DNA of 64,000 nucleotides from Apophysomyces variabilis. Taxonomy: Eukaryota > Mucoromycota > Mucoromycetes > Mucorales > Mucoraceae. Under the pieces are notes generated by a model that worked only from the letters and a program-made list of their open reading frames with translations, was not told where the DNA came from and did not search any database. The DNA is taken from the NCBI GenBank assembly GCA_002749535.1, contig MZZL01000392.1, positions 191,229-255,228 of the forward strand, read 5' to 3'. The number at the start of each line of letters is the position of its first letter. Position 1 is the first letter of the stretch. The position numbers and the translations under genes were made by a program. This document shows, in pieces, positions 1-10,193 of the stretch.

Positions 1-433
1 GTTTAAGGGCACTTTTCGTAGTGCTAAGAAATCGGATATGTACTTATTGTATAAACTACAGTATTATGGAGATTTACGATAACCCCTTTTGATGTTTGCA
101 TAAGGAAAAACATCAATTACGCCATCGAATATAATGATTGTTTTATCAGTGATCATCTTCAGTATTTGACACGCCGACTGCAGAATGATTCATTGTCTTG
201 AACTATACTGTACTGTTACACAACCCAAGGAGAAGTATTCACAATGAAATGATTTGTTTAAATACGTCGTATTTCGCCAGTTGATTCTTATTCTTAACAC
301 TTCACTGTCTACGCACTCTCAAATACTTATTTAGTTATCCTTTTTATTGCACTATTTTTTTTGTTATATGGTAAAGTAAAAGACAGAAAACAAGCACTGC
401 ACACTAACGTTAAAAATATGGTAGCTGCCAAAT
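1..433. other. AT-rich left edge, no gene seen
   Basis: No reading frame with a recognisable product was seen on either strand. The stretch directly precedes the Fanzor-like remnant and may hold more eroded sequence of the same element, but I could not align any of it. Confidence 0.4.
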
Positions 434-1147
434 TTGAACTTTGTAGGAAACCCACGTCTTAGTATGGGTAATGCCATCAGCCGTAGCCCCACTAAAAACT
501 ATGAACAGTACATGCAAACAGTGATTGCTGGGGCTAGAGGGCGACCAATATCAAAAGAGAACCGAAGCAAGGCGCTACAATGGTTGCAAGCAAGGGGTAT
601 ACAAACCGTGTCTAAGCTTTTCAATACCTCTCCATTAGAGGCTGCATTGTCTGTAGCTGTAGTGCGCTGCTTAGGTGACAAGCAGCATACTGTATCCCTA
701 CGATTATCTGATAACCAAACCATTCCCGCAAATGGCCTTCTACGTCTGATTGCTATTGCCAAAATGTACAACATTCGGGTGTACCTGTTCTCCACGCAGA
801 GCAAACCTAAAGTGATTGGAAACAATCAGTCAGTCTATAACATGTCGCTTCTTCATGAAGTGGACTCTCATANACAGAAATACCGAGGGAAGGACGGCAA
901 GGTCAGGAAGTGTAATGGCGCTGTCTGCTGCGTGAACCCCAACTGTGTTACCGTCGTCAACGGCTGTAGCACGATGAACCGGGATGGCAATGCGTCGAAG
1001 AACATTGCACTCAAAGGCGTATCCATGATTGTCTCAAGTGATGGAAGTCCAATCCCGGTGTTCAGCTCTCAATACTCAAGGCATTACAAGCTTGCACAAC
1101 AATTTGCTAGTCAACCAACCCCGGTTCGACTTCTGCATGGCCCGTGA
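434..1147 (+). pseudogene. Fanzor/TnpB-like nuclease remnant (C-terminal part)
   Basis: An open frame of about 237 codons whose second half carries a cysteine cluster (RKC, then CCVNPNC) followed by NRDGNASKNI. That layout, a zinc ribbon followed by an (N/D)RDxNAxxNI motif, is the C-terminal RuvC-III signature of the TnpB/Fanzor family of RNA-guided nucleases carried by transposons. The aspartate of NRD corresponds to the last RuvC catalytic residue. Seen: the motif, one undetermined base near 873, no intact N-terminal REC-like region or RuvC-I motif, and no recognisable DE-x-TS motif before the zinc ribbon. The fragment is therefore probably dead. Its start is uncertain because the frame is simply open. 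Inference: it was left by a mobile element. Another transposase-derived zinc-ribbon protein remains possible. Confidence 0.45.
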
Positions 1148-1640
1148 AGGGCAATTACCTAGTAAGTACAAGCATTGCTCTATATCGGTGACTGATTTTT
1201 TGTAGATACTCCCGTCGGTATAGTAGAAAATGAAACCATAAGAATATGCACATAGAAATGATAAACGTAGATTATCTAGAACATAGAGAAGCATGAGATG
1301 CTGCTATAGTACAATGCATCAGGTATTGAGTTTTTAAACGGCTTTGTGAGAACAAACCAGTCGATAAATCATTGATTTGCAAAAGATATTTACTAGATTA
1401 AACATCATTTATCGTTCTTAAAGAATAGAAAGTTTATAGCATAATCAGCTTGTTTGATTTTGACAGACAATGGACTGATGTTGCTTTGTTCCGAAATGCC
1501 TTGCTTTTTTCTTGCCTTTCGACCATGACAGGCTCACATCGTATTGGCGGATAGAAACTCCGCCGACTTTGGCATGCCAGAACGAAAAAAAAAAAAAAAA
1601 AAGATTTCCTGCCTTACTTCTTTTTTTCTTTCCTGCGGAC

Positions 1641-4600
1641 ATGTCAAGTTCTGCGATCATTGCTGCTCGAAAAAGGATCGAGACTTCATTACGTAATTTC
1701 CAACTTAAAACAGACTCGCAGAAACCTGATCCAGCAGAAACACCGAATCCTATAAAGTAAATAACATTATATCTATGCGACAAAAGTAGAGACAAATCCA
1801 TGGAGCCTTGCTGACCGACTGTTTTGTTCATTAGTGGCGCCCTTCATTTATCTTTACTGCAATCACGACTCAATTGGAGTAATTCCGTATTTGTCAAGTA
1901 TCGACATGACCCTATTTATCAACCTAAGCGAACGAGTAATACGCGAAAAAAATGGCCTCATATGAAATACCTTGGTACTTGCACGCTTGAGCTCGGACCA
2001 CACCTATTCCCAGAAACAGCATTTTATGAAGCCACGCGTGTAGAATCCTGGGCTGCAATAGCAGCCAATGCGACCGTTCCTTCAAAAACAACACCAGCTA
2101 AAGACAAAGAAAAGAGTAAGTTTGTTTTTCCCAGTTACATACCATGTTGGCACTCCTTTTTATTCAATGTTGGACCAAAAACATGACAATAGCTATCACC
2201 GAAAAACAAGCGGAGCAATCATCGCTATCAACAGGATTGACCGAGTCGACACAATTAACGCCATCTGGATCTTCAGTAACTGTACCTCCTGAAAACACCC
2301 AGCAGCAGAATGGTGCAGTCGATACCATCACGAAAGGTAAGTCAAACACGTCCTAAGGAATGAATAACTCATTGTTATGATTTGGATTTAGATTCTGCAG
2401 AAGACGTACCCAATGAAGCTGGACAGAATACAATGCCCCTTGCACCGCCCGACGCATCCGACAATCTTGTATTCACCGACGTAGTGATGGAATTCAAGGA
2501 AGTGCCAAATGAACGTTTCCTGTTTCCAAAGGACGTGATATTAGAGTTGATATCTATGCAGGCACCTTTTGAAGTAGGCTAATCCGCTACAATGTACAGC
2601 GCGTCAGTAACTGATCTGATTTTTTAGTTGTACGCATCATTTCTTCTACCACTGGACCCATCAGTCGCCGATGACTTTTTCATTGATCCGAAGACGAAAA
2701 TGGAGAAATGGGGAGCAAAATCAAGTCTTGCTTTAGTGAGAAAGTTTGCAGCCGAGGCAGAAAACAAAAAGCCGGGGAAGGAAGCACCCAAAGCAGCTGA
2801 GAAGGAAGAAGCGGCATCGCTACCTGCGAATATGCGGATGATAGACGTCAATGGCGACATATTAAAGGCATTGGTCGCCATTATTACCAAACCAGAAATT
2901 GTTCGAGAAAAGATGATGAAGAGGGTAAAGATTTCTCGGCCTATGATGTCCTGTTTGATTCCATGAATCTAAGTTTTCTTGTATTAGATGGAAATTCAGC
3001 CTACCAAATCCATTTTGAAGTTGCATTCACTGCCCGATTCGAATGACCGCGCGATCGAGGTATGGATAGCTGCACAATCGAAATATGGAATAACAACTCA
3101 CTTATCTATATTAAGGATATGCTAAGTAAAGTGTATTCGATACCCGAGATCGTGACAGGACCGGTTTCGGCTGAGAAAAAGCGAAATGAGACGATCAATG
3201 CTATTAAACTTGGAAAACGGCCTCGTACTGAAGAAACAGAAGGTAAGATACTCCAAGTCCGTAAAAAGCATCCATTCAATGGTTTTGACTAGTGCCAAAA
3301 GGCAAACATGCAAATATCAAGGATGATGGTCTCCGGCGATGTCATTATTGCAGCACAAAACGAACAACAATGTGGCGACCAGGACCGGCTGGATCAGGAA
3401 CATTATGTAACGGCTGTGGTCTATTGTGGAAACAAGGGAAAATTCTTAAAGGAGCACCGGTGCTGACGAAAAATGAGGAAAGACAATCACGAAAAGAACA
3501 AAGAGCGAAAGAACTTTTATTATTAGAAGAACAAGAAAGAGAACGACAGCGTCAGGAATGGGAAAAGCAGCGTGCGGCAGAGAAAGCCGCGTTAGAGGGA
3601 GCGCAACAAAATCAATCCTTATCTAGTCCGCGAACGACGGTGACGGCGACGAACAGTAGTCCAGATGGCGCACGAAAGGAGACACCATCGAAAGGTTCGA
3701 GTGCATCGCGTGCGAATATTGGCTATTTCGCAGCCCAATTTTTGCAACAGCAGCATCAACAGCAACAGACTGTTTCGCCGCCAAGAGGACGAACACCTGT
3801 TCAGGGTGAGTTTAAATCCATCCGAATGGCTAGGCTAGCGTACTTTATGCTTACAAGTAAAGTTTTTATAAAATTTTTGCAGGCACTCCCTCTTGTTCTT
3901 CGCCATCTGCACCTGCACCCACTATCTTTGTGAATGTTCAGGCACCTGTTCCTACAACTGCCAATGGATCAAATACGAAACCAATTCCTGCACCAACAGC
4001 ACGTCCTGATATACAACCCCAACATGCATCCCCACCACAAGCATTAACACAACAATCACAACCACCCGTCCCAATTCTTGCTCCATATCCTGCCCCGGCA
4101 CCCACACCAGCAGCACCATTAGCACCCGCTTCCTCTTCACCCTCACGAGCCCCAACATCCTCTATTGCGCCTGCAGCATCAGCCCCTCCTGTTGCAGCTT
4201 CTTCTACCCCAGTCCCGTCCTCTTCGTCTTCTTCATCCGCTCCGCCGTTATCCTTATACAGCAGTGCTGGTATTCCTCTTCCTACGCTTTCGATTGATTT
4301 TGGTCAGATTGCTTTTGCTCATCCCAACTGTGGGGTTACATTGGTGGAGGGATCCTTTTCCATACGCTTATGTAAAGATGGGTTCGGTCCCAGCACGGTG
4401 GATATTGACAAGGCGCATCTTCAGAATTCACAGTTTGAGATTATTACGGAGGGTCATCTTGGTCGAGAGGTGCTGATCATGACATGTTTCCCTAGTGGTG
4501 GTCAAGTGGAAAATCGATTCAATACGACGTTGATCAAACCGAATGATTACCGAATGAAGATTCAGTTCCTGGAAAAGCTTGATCCGAGCGGTGGAGCTGT

Positions 4601-4661
4601 GGTCAAACGTATATTACAAAGATGGTTGAGTACTGTACCCACCCTTCCTTCATCCTCCTAA
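1641..4661 (+). CDS. GATA-type zinc-finger protein (9 exons, 836 aa)
   Basis: Exons 1641-1756, 1835-2115, 2193-2336, 2392-2573, 2628-2924, 2988-3059, 3116-3242, 3293-3805 and 3883-4661 join in phase into 836 codons plus TAA. The core is one C-x2-C-x18-C-x2-C finger (CHYC...CNGC) followed by GLLWKQGK, a GATA-family zinc finger with the 18-residue loop. It is followed by a Glu/Arg-rich coiled stretch, a Gln run, a Pro/Ala/Ser-rich linker and a compact C-terminal region (from LPTLSIDFGQ to the end). The N-terminal part has conserved-looking blocks (SRLNWSNSVF, FLFPKDVILEL, YASFLLPLD) that I cannot assign to a named domain. Likely a nuclear DNA-binding regulator or chromatin-complex subunit; its target is unknown. 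It ends tail to tail with the La gene, 243 bp apart. The start at 1641 is chosen because its phase-2 donor fits exon 2; there is no nearer ATG in a joinable frame. Confidence 0.8.
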
Positions 4662-4904
4662 TAACCCCATCATCAAATTATTATTGTTAATATCGTAGTT
4701 CACAAAAAAAAAATACAAAATGAGGACACTTTTTGTTTTTTTTTCGTTCTTTTTCGTTTTAATAATAAAACAAATGCGCGCAAACGAATGTTATAGAGTA
4801 ATGTAGGATGATGAAAAGAAAATTATTTTGTTCTGTTCTTCTTTTTGTTTTCGTTTTCTTTTGTATACATGTGAATGAATCTTTGTTGTTCCTTTTGTTT
4901 TTGC

Positions 4905-5447
4905 TTATTCAAGCTTTTGCTTTTGCTCGGCTGGTTCAGAGGTCGTATCTGCTTCTTCCAAAGCTCTCTTTTCACCCACAACAGGTTCGGATACTTCGTT
5001 GGTAGCTTCTTCTGATTCGGCCTTTTCCGAGTCATCACGGTCCTTTCGCTTGGGTTTTTGCTTTCGCTGCTGGTTTTTCTGGTACTTAGGTTGGACCGTT
5101 TGTTGTTGCCTGAAGGCGTTGAACTTGTATCGGCGTCCGCTCTTGTTGGAATCTTTATACAATTCGGCCTTTTCCTCGATATAGTCTTTTCTATAAGGAA
5201 AGAGGGTAGGAAAAAAAAAAGAAAGCATCAATACCCTTACCCTTTTTGGCGTCCCAGGGATATTACATCCTCCCTTTGTCTCTTACTTACTTTTTCTTCA
5301 ACTCCAAAGGAACACCGTCATATTCCAAAGTCATACCAGCCACCTTTTCTGCCGTCTCAGCACTATCGAATTCAACGAAGACACTGCCCTGAAATTTTCC
5401 CAAAGAAGCTTGTCAGGACTCTTTTTCATCTTGTGTATGATTTTCCT

Positions 5448-5478
<31 letters not shown>

Positions 5479-6111
5479 TCCTTTCTCTTACCTTGAATTT
5501 GTTGGGTCGCTCCTCTGTCTTTCTCATACGGATAGAAAGCACTTTACCGTGTTGTTCGAAAAAGTCAACAATCTTATCTTGCAATTGCAAAACCTTTTCG
5601 TTGGCTTCCTCGTTATCGGCCACGGTTTCATCCACTTTAGGAAATCCTTTCTATGGAAACAATAAACCCCAGATTTTCCATGGATCAGCTTTTTTTTCTC
5701 GCGTCATGGCAATCATAGTATTATTTTTTTTTCTCAACGGTACCGCATAAATACTTTGGCTGGTGATATCGTGTTGGGCAACAGGTGTTTTTCTTCTCAA
5801 CTTTTCGTTGGATTCGTCTACCTCGAGGAATTCGGAACTCTTAATGGCATCGATAATAAGATCCAAGTCCGTGGTCAACATGCGCATCTTTTTGAAACTG
5901 GCGATCGTAGTAATAGGAACAACTAGGGGAATAAAGTGAGCCAAAAAAAAAAAAAAGTACGCGTTCGTAAGCCATGAATGGGAGTGGCGAATAACGTACA
6001 TCCATTTTTGCCTTGTTCGGTTAACTTCCACAAGAACTTGTCATAAGGCAAGTTGGAATCACTGAAATAAAATTCAACTTGTTTACGGATCTTTTCCTTC
6101 AAATCAGCCAT
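4905..6111 (-). CDS. LHP1: La protein, small-RNA 3'-end chaperone
   Basis: Five exons (6111-6000, 5922-5744, 5650-5492, 5388-5291, 5190-4905) give 277 aa, the same size class as yeast Lhp1. Residues 1-95 form a La motif (QVEFYFSDSNLPYDKFL, then a VPITTIASF block). Residues about 105-185 form an RRM with an RNP1-like KGSVFVEF. The tail is first basic (RRYKF, KPKRKDR), then acidic, with no second RRM, as in fungal La proteins. Known role: it binds the UUU-OH end of new RNA polymerase III transcripts, such as pre-tRNAs, in the nucleus and guards their processing. Intron 3 (5491-5389) is largely a TC microsatellite, which may serve as its polypyrimidine tract. Start ATG at 6111-6109 opens directly with ADLKEKIRKQ, the usual La N-terminus. 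Confidence 0.93.
5452..5478. repeat. (TC)n microsatellite inside a La-gene intron
   Basis: About 13 uninterrupted TC units on the + strand, read as GA on the coding strand, within the 103-bp intron between the two RRM-coding exons. Confidence 0.9.
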
Positions 6112-6876
6112 TGGAATCAAATTAAAAAAGAAAGTAGGGCAAGAAAAGCAAAAAAAATACACGCTCAAAAAATTTTTGCACTCCACACACACACTCACAG
6201 CCTTTTTTTTTCTCTCTGTTCCGTTTTCCATAAGGCCATGTGTGACTTTGAATTCCTAAAAAGGGAACTGCCTCTGTGTCAAAAAAATGCCCGCACGGAC
6301 TACGCTGGGAATGGGAAGAAAGTTGTCTTATCACTTTATGTAGACTTATTGGCCAAATAAGGGTAATGTCCTGCTTCTTCTCATTTAAGTGGCTCTTCTT
6401 TGTCTTTTCTTAGAACTGAATGAATGGCCCTCTTCTACATGACGGTTGGTGTTGTTGAAAATACGTAGGTCAATGTTGGTTTCTGTCTTTTTCTTTCTCT
6501 TTCCAAGTTTCTGTTCGGTAGCACTGTCGGATAAGGTGATTTACCCTTATTGTCCTGTCACATATCTCAGCAAAATGACAAGTTCAATTTAATTATCCGA
6601 ATCATGCTATGTCATAAGACCAAAAAAAAGCGATGGGTTTCATAAGACCTAAGAAACTGTCTTTTGTGAGATTTTGAGATAGAATATATATATATAAATA
6701 TAAGTACATACATGTAATCCCTTGTTGATAGTAGGTTTCTCTTTCTTATTCTTAACTCAACAAAACAAGTTTCTAATCCTTATCCCCCTCGTCGTATCAC
6801 TCTTTAATCCATTTTATTCTTTGTTTGTTTTTATTTGCCTTAATTCTTTTTTTTACTCCAAGTTACATAAAACCTA
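6112..6876. promoter_or_regulatory. Divergent intergenic region, La gene / membrane-protein gene
   Basis: 765 bp between two divergent starts. It contains a short AC-rich stretch near 6185-6198 and an AT dinucleotide run near 6684-6697. No conserved site was recognised. Confidence 0.4.
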
Positions 6877-7600
6877 ATGGACCCTACCAGAATTCATCAG
6901 AATATTCAACCCATTCAATCGTTTCTCTCGGATTGGCATGTTCGGGTGACTTGGATTGCCTTCCTAACCCTTTGGATCTTTTGGGGTATTTCTTGGTTTG
7001 TGCGTCACGCCTTTGGTGGAGATACGCCAGCAACAACCGGGCCGGTCCAACCGCAACTGGGAACCGCAGCCCCCGCTACCACGACGACGACCGCTGCTGG
7101 TGAACCAAGTGCTGATACAGAAGCAGCAGGTGCAAAGCGATTTGGAGCACCCGCCTGGGGAACAAGCATTTGGGTATATAGAGAGAATACAACCTTACGT
7201 CCTAAGCAAAAGCAAAAGGCTCAATCTAACTTAAATACTTTCTTCTCTCCCTATCCTCTTATTTCACATTAGAACCGAGTGGCTGGTGCCCATGATATGT
7301 TACGGGATCTTGTGTTGATGCTATTGTCCGTCTTGACACTCAACACCTTTGCTCGAGCTTCTACTCGGGCCGTCATGATCCTGGCCTGGATGTAAGTTTT
7401 GTCCAACTTAGTTTATACTTTGTTTTTAAGTGCATTGGTTCATTGAATGCTCGCTTCTTAGTTATGTGGCCTTTGCCTTTGTTCTCTTCTTTGTGGAAGT
7501 CGCGTTCCAGCACAGATATTTCCGTTTCTTCTACTCTCTTCTTTTCTTCGCTATTAGCTTGGCCATCATTGGTCTAGCATACAGACAAGGTTTCTATTAA
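6877..7600 (+). CDS. Small multi-pass membrane protein of unknown function (184 aa)
   Basis: Three exons (6877-7173, 7273-7391, 7462-7600) join in phase into 184 aa. Hydrophobic segments fall at about residues 25-43 (FLTLWIFWGISW), 111-124 (LVLMLLSVLTL), 131-150 (YVAFAFVLFFVE region) and 166-180 (LLFFAISLAIIGLAY), so four membrane passes are likely. Between the first and second lies a low-complexity Thr/Ala/Pro-rich linker of about 50 residues. There is no cleavable signal peptide and no catalytic motif I recognise. The ATG at 6877 follows a pyrimidine-rich leader and is the first ATG of the frame. Family unknown; the topology and splice phases make a real gene likely. Confidence 0.7.
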
Positions 7601-8402
7601 GTTTCTTTTCTTTTCTAATCTTTTCTTTCTTTCTTTCCAAGAAAGCCGTAGTATTCTTTCTATTTCTTAGCAGTTATACTTTTTCTCTGTTCTTTTCTTT
7701 TGCCCCCATTTAATCAGAAATAAACCTTATCACTACCTTAATGACGATAGGCTGCCAACCTCTTTTTTTCTTTACTCCCACGACTTCATTAAACCTGTTT
7801 GTTTCTGAATCAGAAAAAAGCAAAGCATGTCTCGGACATTTCCGTCATTTTTCGCTCACTCCACTCTCAAGAAAAAAAGTCTCACGGCTCGATCAGATGT
7901 TATTGTTAGCCAATAGACGGGCTTCTCCTAAATTCATCGCCATGACGAAGTGAAACCTACCGCCGATCCAATAGTAATACACTCTCTTGTCATTCTCCAC
8001 TTTCTAAAATTGATAGCACCGAAGCCTTGCACTAGTGAAGTTGGCTCCCCATTTGGACTATGGAAAAAAGCGAAAGATGCCAAATGAACTCGAGTAACGT
8101 TATATAATTCCATCCACACTTGTGGGTCCATAGGGGCGATAAATTCTTTTCCACAAAAGAAAAAACCCATGTTTATCCAAAAGCCAGGGGCGTAGTGGAA
8201 AAAGATATATCCAGCTGCTCTGATATAGATACATTGAGTGCATATTTTTCAAGTTATTTTTCTTTCATAAACTGCAATGAAGAAATGCCTGTTTATGCCT
8301 AAACATTTCTTGTTAGAAAAAAATTCGAAATAATGCTTCAGTTAGTCCTGTTTGGACTTCATCAGTTCGTTAAATTTGAGAGAGAACAATAAGAAAGAAA
8401 AA
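7601..8402. other. Intergenic region between convergent genes
   Basis: 802 bp of pyrimidine-rich sequence after the membrane-protein gene. A 78-codon open frame on the - strand (7934-8170) has no recognisable homology and was not called. Confidence 0.4.
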
Positions 8403-10193
8403 CTATGTTGAATCATACACCGCATGGCCATTTAGATAAATGTTATCCACATAATGACACATGATGGTTACTAAACGGCAAGCTTTCAGTATCCTGGATG
8501 ATCCGCTTTCTGCATCATATTCCACCTCACAAAGCTGACTGTTATTGTAATCATTATTGCTCAGCTTGACGACCAAGCTTTCTCCCTGGCAAGGCGTTAT
8601 CGGATGCAGAATACAGTTGTCATAGATGTAATACTGTGTATTTGTTGAGATTGCGCCTATCCCACGAAGTCCTTGTTGTCCGTTATTTTTTTCACGAATA
8701 CGGTCCGATTCATCCATCCTTACAAGCTTATAAAAGTGATTTTCAGTGCCGGTGATGCGAAGTGTCTTCAGTCCCGGTTGTGTATAGTATAGCTCGTATG
8801 GTGGTCCGAATTCCAATCTCTGACCATAGGAGAGGGTAGAAAGGGAAGGACAATAACGCGGCAGATACGCGGATACCTTGTCATCAATCACATTTGCCTG
8901 CAATTCCAGATCTTTCAGATTATGGTGCACGGTTTGGCTATTATTGTCTTTCGACAGACGGATCGATATTCCTCGGAGAGAGAGACTTTGTAGCTCGCTG
9001 AAAGTATCGAGAACCCAATCCAGGTCTATATTGCCTCCGATCTCCAGCAATTTAAGGCCTTCCAAGCGGCACGCTTTCAATGAATGGATGATTTCTTCTA
9101 CAGGTACACTAAAATACGGCCCGATCTGGACATGGGAAAGCGTGCTATGAAAGCCATTGATCATATTGAGAAGCCGAGTTTTAGTATCTAGTGCAATTAT
9201 CTTGATCTGGGTAAGAGGCACTCTGCTTTCTATCAATCCTTTCATATAGCGAGGAAATTCGGCATTATATAGCGTAGAAAATTCTTTGAGATGCCTGCAG
9301 GATCTGATAATGGCTGTGGTCTCTGCTTCCAATAGGGTACTCCTACACCGTTTGGAAAAAACCTTTAGGATCTCCAGGCGAGTGTACTTTCTAGCAAAAT
9401 ATTCTCCCCACAATCCGCGCTTCGCCATCCTAAGATGCAATTCGCGTACAGTGTCACAAGGTACAATAAGCTGGGGAAGTGGCCCATGGATATAACTTGG
9501 CCAATCCAAGCTAAATCGGCGGAGTCGAGGAAAGCTGTTGAGCATTAGTTCAAGATCGCTACACGTACTGTCCATATGCTGGCCAGAGTACGTAACTGTT
9601 ATATCCAAGTCTTCGATAGATGGAAGCTTTGGAAGCACTTCAAGCCAGTTTCTGAGATTGGCTGTTTTTACGGATAATAGAGTGAGCTGTGTTGGGAGAT
9701 ATTCCGTAGGGAGGCCTTTAGGCATGCTCGCATTACAAGTAATAGTCATCTTTCGAAGGTGTTTCCATTTCCCCATGTCCAGGTGTATTCTCTCATTATT
9801 GTTGATTGGCATTGACACCTCAGTAATAAAAGGGAACAGGGCTAGTGAAAGCGTGTTTCCAGCGGGCGGATCATAGCTTGTCAAATCTTTAGGCAGTCGT
9901 AGTTCCCGCACATGGCGATCAAATCGTTTATGAGGGGCTCGGTTGAGCAAGGTATCGGTAAGTAGTTTGAACTGCTCTTTCGATTTAATATCGATCGTTC
10001 GATACAATTCAGGAGTCAACGCAGCGTTCCAGGAGCGACAGACACATACAAGCGTCCCAAGCTTTCTCCATGGTAAGCGAGTAGCGATGTTTACTAAGAT
10101 CTCTAAAGGTAACTTGTCATTACATGGTTTTGATAGCACATTCTCTGCTGTGGCTTCAGCTAATCTATTGGCTGTCATATTACAAAAGTGCAT
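8403..10193 (-). CDS. F-box protein with leucine-rich C-terminal region (596 aa)
   Basis: Single-exon frame. The first ATG of the frame is at 10193 (MHFCNM) and a second at 10178 (MTANRL); the decayed paralogue begins at the position of the second, so 10178 may be the true start. Residues about 25-65 match an F-box (LPLEILVNIATRLPW, VCVCRSWNAAL), the Skp1-binding module of SCF ubiquitin ligases. The rest is rich in repeated Leu-containing segments of irregular length (LRRFSLDW, LKLLEIGG, LQSLSLRG, LKDLELQ), as expected of a degenerate LRR substrate-binding domain. Role by family: substrate adaptor for ubiquitination. Such genes are often expanded and lineage-specific in fungi. A decayed full-length copy lies at 18631-20371 in the opposite orientation. 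Confidence 0.85.
   Translation of the reverse strand: MHFCNMTANRLAEATAENVLSKPCNDKLPLEILVNIATRLPWRKLGTLVCVCRSWNAALTPELYRTIDIKSKEQFKLLTDTLLNRAPHKRFDRHVRELRLPKDLTSYDPPAGNTLSLALFPFITEVSMPINNNERIHLDMGKWKHLRKMTITCNASMPKGLPTEYLPTQLTLLSVKTANLRNWLEVLPKLPSIEDLDITVTYSGQHMDSTCSDLELMLNSFPRLRRFSLDWPSYIHGPLPQLIVPCDTVRELHLRMAKRGLWGEYFARKYTRLEILKVFSKRCRSTLLEAETTAIIRSCRHLKEFSTLYNAEFPRYMKGLIESRVPLTQIKIIALDTKTRLLNMINGFHSTLSHVQIGPYFSVPVEEIIHSLKACRLEGLKLLEIGGNIDLDWVLDTFSELQSLSLRGISIRLSKDNNSQTVHHNLKDLELQANVIDDKVSAYLPRYCPSLSTLSYGQRLEFGPPYELYYTQPGLKTLRITGTENHFYKLVRMDESDRIREKNNGQQGLRGIGAISTNTQYYIYDNCILHPITPCQGESLVVKLSNNDYNNSQLCEVEYDAESGSSRILKACRLVTIMCHYVDNIYLNGHAVYDST

Noticed and set aside
1119..1135. tRNA B-box-like string (CCGGTTCGACTTC)
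   Set aside because: No matching A box, cloverleaf or acceptor stem nearby, and it lies inside the nuclease-like frame.
1445..1831. 128-codon minus-strand frame
   Set aside because: It crosses an 18-A homopolymer giving a phenylalanine run and overlaps exon 1 of the GATA-finger gene; no motif.
7934..8170. 78-codon minus-strand frame with balanced composition
   Set aside because: No recognisable domain, no splice partner and no support for its start; possibly a gene relic but not arguable.
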